Shown: piece after piece, positions 1 to 6,900 of the stretch
Position numbering within the stretch: the first letter of the stretch is position 1
Layout of the letters: every line of letters begins with the position of its first letter
DNA from: Candidatus Aminicenantota bacterium
Lineage (GTDB): Bacteria; Acidobacteriota; Aminicenantia; Aminicenantales; Saccharicenantaceae
Reading direction: 5' to 3'
Assembly: GCA_011048485.1 (NCBI GenBank)
Contig: DSDX01000063.1
Span: 1-8,518 of the forward strand
Length of the DNA stretch: 8,518 bases
Translations under genes and position numbers: made by a program
The notes under the pieces: generated by a model
The model's database searches: none
What the model was told of the DNA's origin: nothing
What the model saw: only the letters and a program-made list of their open reading frames with translations

Positions 1-563
1 CCCTCAGGGTCGTGGACGAGCAGAGGCTCCTGGCCTTCGCCGCGACCCTCAAGGACCTGCCCGGCCAGAAGGGCGTTTTCTTCTTCTACCAGCGCGAGTT
101 CGTCCCCAAGATCGACCCGCGTCTCGTGGACATGCTGGCGACGCGCTACAACCAGAGGCCGGACATCACCCAATCCCTCGACACCATCTTCGGGCTCCAG
201 CGGCGCGAGAGCCCGTTCGATCTGGACATCGTCACCAAGGCCTATGCCGACGCCTCGGCCTCCGTCCATTTCCTCCACATCACCCGGCCCGCGGAGAGGA
301 CGGCCGGGGTGAGGATGGAGGAGATGTCGGAGGACATCTTCGGGCCCCTCCGGGAGATGGCCCGGGTCACGGGAGGATACAGCGCCTCGTCGGCGAACAT
401 CGCTTCGGTCATGCAAAAGGCCGTCGAGGCCTCGGAGAACTACTACCTACTCTATTACCGGCCGAGGGACATCCGGAACGACGGGCGCTTCCGCCGCCTG
501 ACGGTCAGGGTCCGTGACGGCGCCTACCGGATCAGCCACAGGCAGGGCTACATCGATGACTAA
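1..563 (+). CDS. VWFA-related domain protein, C-terminal part (5' end off window)
   Basis: The reading frame is open from the first complete codon at base 3 and stops with TAA at 561-563, so the true start lies upstream; the GTG at 12 is an internal Val codon. The visible residues match the second half of the VWFA-related proteins typical of Acidobacteriota. They include GVFFFYQREFVPKIDP (the central strand of the fold), an EDIFGPLREMARVTGG block, and the C-terminal ASENYYLLYYRP signature followed by a beta-rich RRLTVRVRDGAYRISHRQGY ending. The MIDAS metal site (DxSxS), which would show whether metal-dependent adhesion is possible, lies off the window. Family members are usually exported, but the signal peptide is not visible here. 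The gene lies 77 bases upstream of the TPR gene in the same orientation, with its own promoter signal between them. Family assignment is from recognition of conserved segments; function is unknown. Confidence 0.85.
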   Translation, partial: LRVVDEQRLLAFAATLKDLPGQKGVFFFYQREFVPKIDPRLVDMLATRYNQRPDITQSLDTIFGLQRRESPFDLDIVTKAYADASASVHFLHITRPAERTAGVRMEEMSEDIFGPLREMARVTGGYSASSANIASVMQKAVEASENYYLLYYRPRDIRNDGRFRRLTVRVRDGAYRISHRQGYIDD

Positions 564-573
564 GGTCCGTCCC

Positions 574-604
574 CGCCCGGCCCGGGCGTTGGCTTCGCCC
601 CGGG
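574..604 (+). other. GC-rich hairpins after the VWFA-related gene
   Basis: Two overlapping, mutually exclusive hairpins can form. CGCCCG (574-579) pairs with CGGGCG (583-588) around a 3-base loop. Alternatively CCCGGGCG (581-588) pairs with CGCCC-c-GGG (596-604), with one bulged C and a 7-base loop. No T-run follows either, so this is not a clear intrinsic terminator. The second hairpin covers the -35 box of the promoter at 589-617. Confidence 0.35.
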
Positions 605-617
605 CTCATGATAGAAT
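589..617 (+). promoter_or_regulatory. sigma70-like promoter for the TPR/GWxTD unit
   Basis: TTGGCT (589-594) and TAGAAT (612-617) are separated by 17 bases. A TG two bases before the -10 box (609-610) gives an extended -10. Transcription would begin near 624, leaving a leader of about 17 bases that still holds the ribosome binding site at 629-636. This placement excludes the ATG at 608 as a start codon. The call is from consensus matching only. Confidence 0.5.
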
Positions 618-640
618 ACGCCTTCACTGAGGAGGTCGCA

Positions 641-1558
641 ATGAAGAAGAAGATCGCGCTGGCATGCCTGGTCGCCATCCTTTGCGCCGGCCTGGCCGCG
701 GCCCAGGACTACAAGGGCAAGGGCCGCGTCGGCGGCATCGTCACGGACGAGGACGGCAACCCCATCGAGGGCGTCACGGTCAAGCTGTTCTCGCTGCGGG
801 CCCAGGACGGCATCACCGTCCAGACGGACAAGGACGGCAAGTGGCTCGGCGCCTGGATCCGGAGCGGCGGCTGGAACATCGATTTCGTCAAGATCGGCTA
901 CGCCCCGAAAAAGGTCGTCGTGGAGATCTCCGAGAGCAAGAGGAACCCGGACGTCAGCGTGACGCTGACCAAGGTCGAAGGCCTCGTCCTCACCGACGAG
1001 ATCAGGGACCTTCTGACCAAGGGCAACGAGATGTTCGACGCCCAGGACTACGCCGGGGCCCTGGCCGTCTACGAGGACATCCTGGCCAAGTACCCGGACG
1101 CCTATCCCATCTCGATGAACGTCGGCAACGCCTATTTCGCCCAGGAGAAGTACGACCTGGCCGAGGAGAGCTACAAGAGGGTCATCGCCGAGGAGCCGGA
1201 CAACGTCGCCGCCATCATCGCCGTCGGCAACTGCTACGCCAACCGCGGCCAATCGGACCAGGCCCTGGAATGGTACGGCAAGGTCGAGTTCGAGAAGATC
1301 GAGGATCCGACCGTGCTCTACAACCTGGGCACGAACTACTACAACAACGCCAAGTTCGAGGAGGCCCTCAAGTTCTACCAGAAGGCCGTGGCCAAGCAGA
1401 AGGAATCGACCGACGCGCTCTACCAGCTCGGCCTGGCCTATCTCAACCTCCAGCGGAAGGACGAGGCCATCGCCGCCTTCGAGGATTACTTGAAGATCGA
1501 CGCCGAGTCCGGCCGGGCGGACCAGGTCCGGGGCTTCCTGGACTACCTGAAGAAATAG
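641..1558 (+). CDS. Secreted carboxypeptidase-regulatory-like/TPR protein
   Basis: 305 residues. ATG 641 is chosen over the in-frame ATG at 608 because it follows a strong ribosome binding site (GAGGAGGT, 629-636) and starts a classical signal peptide: MKKK, a hydrophobic core and AAAQ near residue 22. Residues about 28-112 form a carboxypeptidase-regulatory-like beta-sandwich (GRVGGIVTDEDGNPIEGVTV, later TDKDGKW and GYAPKKVVVEI). Residues about 123-292 form five consecutive TPRs, each with the paired-helix pattern (GNEMFDAQDYAGALAVYEDI, GNAYFAQEKYDLAEESYKRV, GNCYANRGQSDQALEWYGKV, GTNYYNNAKFEEALKFYQKA, GLAYLNLQRKDEAIAAFEDY). The two cysteines in the signal region do not sit in a good lipobox, so a soluble periplasmic location is more likely than a lipoprotein. 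TPRs bind protein partners; the following gene, 22 bases away, also ends in TPRs, suggesting a shared envelope complex (inference). No catalytic residues are seen. Confidence 0.88.
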   Translation: MKKKIALACLVAILCAGLAAAQDYKGKGRVGGIVTDEDGNPIEGVTVKLFSLRAQDGITVQTDKDGKWLGAWIRSGGWNIDFVKIGYAPKKVVVEISESKRNPDVSVTLTKVEGLVLTDEIRDLLTKGNEMFDAQDYAGALAVYEDILAKYPDAYPISMNVGNAYFAQEKYDLAEESYKRVIAEEPDNVAAIIAVGNCYANRGQSDQALEWYGKVEFEKIEDPTVLYNLGTNYYNNAKFEEALKFYQKAVAKQKESTDALYQLGLAYLNLQRKDEAIAAFEDYLKIDAESGRADQVRGFLDYLKK

Positions 1559-1580
1559 CCGGCGGCCCGGACCGAAGGCT

Positions 1581-3650
1581 ATGAGACGATCCCTCCTCGC
1601 GGCGCTGGCCCTGCTCATCGCGGCGACAGCCAGCCCGGCCCAGAAACTGGCCGAGAGGGACCTCCCGGCCCAGTACCGGGAATGGCTCAACCTGGTCGCC
1701 TATCACATCCAGCCCGTCGAGAAGGACGTCTTCCTCCAGCTCACGAGCGACCGCGACCGCGACCTGTTCATCGAAACGTTCTGGAACCAGCGCGACCCGA
1801 CGCCGGGGACGCCCGAGAACGAGTACCAGGCCGAGCTCGTCAAGCGCTTCCAGTACTGCAACGAGTTCCTGGGCCGGACCGTGTCACGCGAGGGCTGGCG
1901 GACCGACCAGGGCCGCATCTACATGATCCTCGGTTCGCCCCAGGGCATCGAGAACTTCGAGGGGACCCAGGGCATCGTGCCCTGCGTCGCCTGGAGCTAC
2001 TACGGCGACGCGCGCCGGGACCTGCCGCCTCAGTTCACCCTGCTGTTCTACAAGCGGGGCGGCGTCGGCGAGTTCAAGCTCTACGATCCCATCGCCGACG
2101 GCCCGACCCGCCTACTGCAGCACCAGCGGAACATCGGGGACCCGTTCGACTACGAGACCCTCTACGAGAAGATCCGAGACCAGGCGCCCTCGCTGGCCGA
2201 GATCGCCATCACCCGCATCCCGGGCGAGTACAACTACGACCTGTCCCCGTCGCCCCGCAACGCCATGCTGATGGCCACGATCTACGAGGCCCCCAAGAGG
2301 GACGTCAATCCCTCCTACGCCTCCCATTTTCTCAACTACCGGGGCGTCGTGTCCACCGAATACCTGACGAACTACGTCGAGAGCCACGCCTCGACGGCCC
2401 TCATCCACGACCCGGTCACGGGACTGCGGTTCCTCCATTTCAGCATGGTTCCTACCGACGTCAACGTCGACGTCTACGTGCCCAAGGACCAGTTCTACTG
2501 CAGCTTCCGGACCGATATCAGCCTGCGGTCGGGCGAGGACATCGTCTTCCAGTACTCCCGCGAGTTCCCGCTCTACTTCCCCCAGAGCGACTGGGAACGG
2601 GTCCGGGCCAACGGCCTAGCCATCGAGGATTCCTTCCCCGTCATCGAGGGCAGGTACAAGCTGAGCGTCCTGCTGACCAACACCGTCGGCAAGCAGTTCA
2701 GCGTCCTCGAGAGGGACATCGAGGTCCCGGCCGAGCCCGCGAGGCCTTCCCTCAACGGTCCCTTCCTCGGCTATAAGTTCGAGACCTACCAGCGGGACGT
2801 CCACATCCCCTTCAAGTCCGAGGACCAGAAGCTGGTCACCGATCCCAAGATGACCTTCGCCCGTGGCGAGGCGCTGGCCGTCCTTCTCAACGTGGTCAAT
2901 CCGACCCGGGAGCTCCTCGAGCGGGGCGAGATGAGGATCGTCATCCAGGGCCTGCGCGAGGCCGACCCGGTCCGGAGGTCCTACACGGTCAAGCTCAGCG
3001 CCTTCCCCCTCCGGAAGGTCCTGAGCGTCCCCCAGACGATCGCCGCCCCGGACCTGGACCCGGACTATTACGAGCTCCGGGTCGCGCTCGTCGGGGCCGG
3101 CGGCGAGACGCTCGACGAAAAGAAGGAGTCGTTCGTCATCTCCCCGGTCGCGTCCATCGGCCACCCGATCGCCAACGCCAAGGGTTTCCCGCTCGCCAAC
3201 CAGTTCCTCTACCGCTACATGCTGGCCCAGCAGGCCGAGCGGACGGGCCGCGCGGAGACGGCCAAGTCCCTCTACGACCAGGCCTTCCAGCTCAATCCCG
3301 ACTACAAGGAAGGCGTCATCATGTACGCCACCTTCCTCAACAAGACGGGAGCCTTCGAGGAAGCCCTCCAGATCGCGGAAAAGCTGCGCGGCGACGACCA
3401 GAGGCGCTTCCCGTTCTCGCTCATCCGGGGCCAGGCCCTTCTGGGCCTGGAGAGGTACGAAGAGGCCCTGGCCGAGCTCCTCCAGGCCAACCGCATCTAC
3501 AACAGCGACACGGCCGTCCTCAACTCCCTGGGGCGGTGCTATTTCGGGCTGGGCCGGAAAGAGGAAGCCCTCGAGGCCCTCAGGGCGTCCTTGAAGCTCA
3601 ATCCGGAGCAGAAAGCGATCCGGGCCCTCATCGAAGAGATCGAGAAATAG
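1581..3650 (+). CDS. Secreted GWxTD-domain protein with C-terminal TPRs
   Basis: 689 residues. The signal peptide occupies residues 1 to about 21 (MRRSLLAALALLIA, cleavage near SPAQ). The family motif is GWRTD at 105-109, followed by QGRIYMILGSPQ. Before it lies the usual segment with FWNQRDPTPGTPENEY (67-82), and after it WSYYGD (138-143) and FTLLFYK (152-158). Residues about 255-520 look beta-rich and resemble the middle part of longer GWxTD proteins. Residues about 541-680 form roughly four TPR-like helical pairs (AETAKSLYDQAFQLNPD, EEALQIAEKL, YEEALAELLQANRIY, KEEALEALRASLKLNPE). The start has only a weak ribosome binding site (GAAGG, 1574-1578). The 22-base gap to the preceding TPR gene suggests co-transcription and perhaps translational coupling. 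GWxTD proteins are known mainly from Acidobacteriota and relatives and have no established biochemical activity; I see no catalytic motif. Confidence 0.9.
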   Translation: MRRSLLAALALLIAATASPAQKLAERDLPAQYREWLNLVAYHIQPVEKDVFLQLTSDRDRDLFIETFWNQRDPTPGTPENEYQAELVKRFQYCNEFLGRTVSREGWRTDQGRIYMILGSPQGIENFEGTQGIVPCVAWSYYGDARRDLPPQFTLLFYKRGGVGEFKLYDPIADGPTRLLQHQRNIGDPFDYETLYEKIRDQAPSLAEIAITRIPGEYNYDLSPSPRNAMLMATIYEAPKRDVNPSYASHFLNYRGVVSTEYLTNYVESHASTALIHDPVTGLRFLHFSMVPTDVNVDVYVPKDQFYCSFRTDISLRSGEDIVFQYSREFPLYFPQSDWERVRANGLAIEDSFPVIEGRYKLSVLLTNTVGKQFSVLERDIEVPAEPARPSLNGPFLGYKFETYQRDVHIPFKSEDQKLVTDPKMTFARGEALAVLLNVVNPTRELLERGEMRIVIQGLREADPVRRSYTVKLSAFPLRKVLSVPQTIAAPDLDPDYYELRVALVGAGGETLDEKKESFVISPVASIGHPIANAKGFPLANQFLYRYMLAQQAERTGRAETAKSLYDQAFQLNPDYKEGVIMYATFLNKTGAFEEALQIAEKLRGDDQRRFPFSLIRGQALLGLERYEEALAELLQANRIYNSDTAVLNSLGRCYFGLGRKEEALEALRASLKLNPEQKAIRALIEEIEK

Positions 3651-3705
3651 CCGGCCGCCTTCATTTTTTTGAACAAAATCCAAAATATTGAATAGGAGAA
3701 CTCTT

Positions 3706-3714
3706 GAACCGTTC
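3706..3714. promoter_or_regulatory. Candidate upstream activator site
   Basis: GAAC-C-GTTC is a perfect 9-base palindrome. It lies within a looser inverted repeat, AGAAC-N9-GTTCT (3697-3715), centred about 100 bases before the predicted start site. That is the usual distance for an enhancer-binding protein of a sigma54 promoter. Part of it recurs: CGTTCTTTT occurs at 3710-3718 and again at 3771-3779, touching the -24 box. No specific regulator can be named. Confidence 0.25.
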
Positions 3715-3739
3715 TTTTATTCATTGATTAGTGTATTGA

Positions 3740-3752
3740 AATCAAATCGTTA
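3740..3752 (+). promoter_or_regulatory. IHF-type binding site
   Basis: AATCAAATCGTTA matches the classical IHF consensus WATCAANNNNTTR at every specified position. It is centred about 58 bases before the predicted transcription start, between the palindrome at 3706-3714 and the -24/-12 promoter. This is where IHF bends DNA at many sigma54 promoters. The AT-rich surroundings raise the chance of a random match. Confidence 0.45.
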
Positions 3753-3778
3753 GCCCATTACTGGCAGGTACGTTCTTT

Positions 3779-3794
3779 TGGCACATGACTTGCT
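3779..3794 (+). promoter_or_regulatory. sigma54 (-24/-12) promoter for the TonB-dependent receptor gene
   Basis: TGGCAC (3779-3784), five bases, then TTGCT (3790-3794). The invariant GG (3780-3781) and GC (3792-3793) are separated by exactly 10 bases, as in the RpoN consensus TGGCACG-N4-TTGCW. Transcription would start near 3804-3805, giving a leader of about 150 bases before the ATG at 3958. An overlapping extended -10-like TGCTATATC (3791-3799) is a weaker sigma70 alternative that lacks a good -35 box. Confidence 0.6.
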
Positions 3795-3858
3795 ATATCA
3801 TCATCAGATTCACAGGCTATTTATGGTCATTTTCCGAGCGACAACAAGAAGAAAATGT

Positions 3859-3877
3859 GGAGGTGTGAATGAGGTAG
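3859..3877 (+). other. Possible two-codon leader ORF (Met-Arg-stop)
   Basis: GGAGGT (3859-3864) lies four bases before ATG AGG TAG (3869-3877). If translated, a ribosome would pause or terminate at the 5' edge of the first leader hairpin. It could equally be chance in purine-rich sequence. Confidence 0.15.
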
Positions 3878-3925
3878 GGCATGAACCTAGCATCGGTAGG
3901 GCGAGTGGACGGCCGCTCGAACCTA
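3873..3925 (+). promoter_or_regulatory. Duplicated hairpin unit in the receptor mRNA leader
   Basis: Two units share the same ends. GGTAGGGC (3873-3880) is followed by AACCTA (3884-3889), and GGTAGGGC (3895-3902) by AACCTA (3920-3925). In each, TAGG can pair with CCTA. The second unit continues into a further stem, CGAGTGG (3902-3908) with CCGCTCG (3913-3919), closed by the tetraloop ACGG and containing one G-U pair. The element ends 18 bases before the ribosome binding site of the receptor gene, so it could affect translation or mRNA stability. The RNA class is not recognised with confidence. Confidence 0.45.
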
Positions 3926-3957
3926 AGGAAGGGCAACATCGACAGGAGGTAAGAGGT

Positions 3958-6900
3958 ATGAAGAAATGCTTCATCGTCCTGGCCGTGCTGCTGTTCGCCG
4001 TCACGCTGACAGCGCAGGTCAGAACGGGAAACATCTACGGAACGATCACGGACACGGAAGGGAATCCCCTGCCCGGAGTCAGCGTGACGTTGCGGGGCGC
4101 CCAGATCGCGCCTTTGACAACGGTCACCGGCCCGACAGGGGTTTACCGCTTCATGTCCCTGTCCCCGAGCTCTGAGTTCGAGATCACCGCGGAGCTCACG
4201 GGGTTCAAGAAGGCCGTCCAGGGCGGCATCATCGTCCAGATCGGCCAGAACTCCGAGATCAACATCGTCATGGAGGTCGGGACCCTCGAGGAGCAGGTCA
4301 CCGTCATCGCCCAGACGCCCATCGTCGACACCAAGAAGACGACCGTCGGGGCGAACATCGACAAGGAGGCCATGCAGTCCCTCCCGACGGCCCGCGACCC
4401 CTGGGTCGTCCTCCAGCTGGCGCCCGCGGTCATGGTCGACCGTGAGAACGTCGGCGGCAACGAGTCCGGCCAGCAGTCCGGGTTCATCGGCAAGGGCGAC
4501 ACGTCCGGCGCGCGCATCTCGGGCAACCAGGGCGCCAACAACATCTGGGCGGTCGACGGCATCGACATCACCGACCCGGCGGCCCTCGGCGGCTCGGCCC
4601 TGTACTACGACTTCGACATGTTCGAAGAGCTGAACATCACCACGGGCGGCGCGGCCGACGTCAGCATCCAGACGGGCGGCATCGCCCTGAACATGGTCAC
4701 CCGCCGCGGCGGCAACCGGATGAGCCTGGCCGGCCGGTTCTACCTGACCGACAACTACTTCCAGGCCAACAACCTGACCCAGGACCTCATCGACAAGGGC
4801 GTCCAGAACATCAACAAGATCCAGCAGATCAAGGACTTCGGCTTCAACGCCGGCGGCCCGATCATCAAGGACAAGCTGTGGTGGTGGGGCTCCTACGGCG
4901 TCCAGAACATCTTCGTCTGGACGATCACCGGCAACCAGGACAAGACCGACCTCGCCAACTACAACTTCAAGCTCAACGCCCAGGTCCTGCCCAACAACCG
5001 CTTCGAGTTCCTGATCACCTCCGGGGCCAAGGAGAAGTTCGGCCGCAACAGCAGCTTCGCCAAGCCCGAGGGCGACTACCAGCAGGGCAAGTACCACTGG
5101 GGCAGCCCGATCATCAAGCTGCAGGACGAGCACGTCTTCGGCAACAACTTCTTCCTTTCGGCCAAGTTCACCTTCAACGACGCCGGCTTCGGCTGGCGGC
5201 CCGTCCCCGACCCCAACTGCGAAGCCCCCATCGTCTACGACAACACCGATCTGAAGTACGTCCCCTACACGTCGGGCGAGACCACGAGCTGGGGCTCCTA
5301 CGGCGTCGGCCGGCCGCGCAAGAACTATCAGCTCCAGGCCACCTACTTCAACGACACCCTTTTCAGCGCCTCGCACGAGATCAAGCTCGGCGCGGAGTAC
5401 TCCCACAAGGTCCAGGAATACCTGACCGGCAACCTGCAGGGCTTCGACATCGGCCGGAACTGGTCCTCGCTGGCGCTCGACGCCGACTTGGACGGCATTC
5501 GGACGATCGACGAGATGGCCGGCTGGCAGCGGGCCTACGTCTATCGCCGCAACGCCGGCAATTCCAAGACCGAGCAGATGGCCGCCTACTTCCAGGACAC
5601 GATCGTCAAGGGCAACTTCACGCTGTCCCTCGGCCTGCGCTACGACAGGCAGTGGTCCGGCGGCGGCGCCTTCTTCCGCGACGCCGTCCGCGTCCCCGGC
5701 TTCGAGACGGCCTGGGACAAGGTCTTCGACTCGGCCGTCACCAGCACCCTTGACGCCCTGCTCACAGACAAGTCTGTCGGAGCGGTCGGCGGCAGAGCCC
5801 TGATCGTCAACGGCGAGAACAGGGAGTACCAGTGGAACGACTTCTCGCCGCGCATCGGCCTGACCTGGGACGTCACCGGGGACGGCAAGACCGTGGCCAA
5901 GCTGGCCCTGTCGCAGTACGGCGACATCATGGGCGTCGGCTGGTACCGGGCCACCCCGTCCAGCACGGGCGGCGGCATGCGCTACTGGTGGAACGACGAC
6001 GGCGACAACCTGATGCAGCTCGACGAGATGTACTGGGCCTATTCGTCGCGGATGGCCGGCATGGCCTACCAGCCCTACCGGGTCTTCACCGACGCCGGCG
6101 CCTTCACGCCCGAGGCCCAGGCCGCGCTCGTCGGCGGCTACGACAGCGACGCCTACTACTACGGCAACTACTACAGCTACGACATCCTCAATCCGAACGA
6201 AGAGCCCGTCTACGGCGCCGGGACCACCTACTTCCTGAACCGGAAGGCCCAGTCGGGCAGCCGGACCCGAGAGATCCTGCTGACCCTCGAGCGGGAAATC
6301 ATCGCCGACTTCTCGGCCGGCATCAACCTGACCTACCGGTACTTCGACGGCGACCAGGCCTACTACGACTACTACCCCGAAGAGCACCAGGACGAGTACC
6401 CCGCCTACGCCGGGCCCAGGATCATCGACCCCGGCTCCGGCAACTGGTACGTCGCGGCCGGCACCGTCCCCGCGACCTACGAGATCGCCGGCCAGACCTA
6501 TTCGTCCGGCGACGCCGCCGGGCGGACCTACTACTTGGCCGGCCCGGATTACCCCACCACCAACACGCGCTACGGCGTCGTCCGGGAGACCGACAACCAC
6601 TTCGTCTACTACGGCCTCGACTTCATCTTCAACAAGAGGCTGTCGAACAAGTGGATGATGAACGCCTCCTTCACGCTGCAGGACCAGAAGACCTACTGGG
6701 GCACCGACTTCTTCGATCCGACCAACAAGTGGTGCTCCGACGGCAAGACCTACGGCGACTGGGGCGGCGGCGCCAGCGGCAAGACCAGCGTCCTGATGTA
6801 CACGAAGTGGATGGCCAAGATCAGCGGCCTCTACCAGCTGCCCTGGGGCTTCAACGTCTCCGGGACGTTCAACGCCCGCGAAGGCTGGAAGATCCCCCAG

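Larger units (their letters stand above)
3655..3830. other. AT-rich intergenic island upstream of the receptor gene
   Basis: Bases 3661-3760 contain only 28 G or C in 100, against clearly GC-rich flanking genes. The island opens with a run of seven T (3664-3670). It holds the palindrome GAACCGTTC (3706-3714), an IHF-type site and a -24/-12 promoter, and no convincing gene. Low GC is consistent with a bent or easily melted regulatory region, or with a remnant of inserted DNA. Confidence 0.7.

Noticed and set aside
608..640. Upstream ATG start for the TPR protein
   Set aside because: It lies at the predicted -10 box and adds 11 residues before a complete signal peptide; ATG 641 has the ribosome binding site.
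560..1690. Minus-strand open frame opposite the TPR gene
   Set aside because: Same antisense effect of high GC; the plus-strand gene has signal peptide, domains and ribosome binding site.
3651..3670. Intrinsic terminator after the GWxTD gene
   Set aside because: There is a seven-T run, but the preceding GCCGGCCGCC does not form a stable stem with an adequate loop.
2616..3683. Minus-strand open frame opposite the GWxTD gene
   Set aside because: Low-complexity shadow of a well-supported plus-strand gene.
3778..3957. A 60-residue N-terminal extension of the receptor from TTG 3778
   Set aside because: It lacks a ribosome binding site, would put the signal peptide internally, and overlaps the -24/-12 promoter; ATG 3958 has an ideal ribosome binding site.
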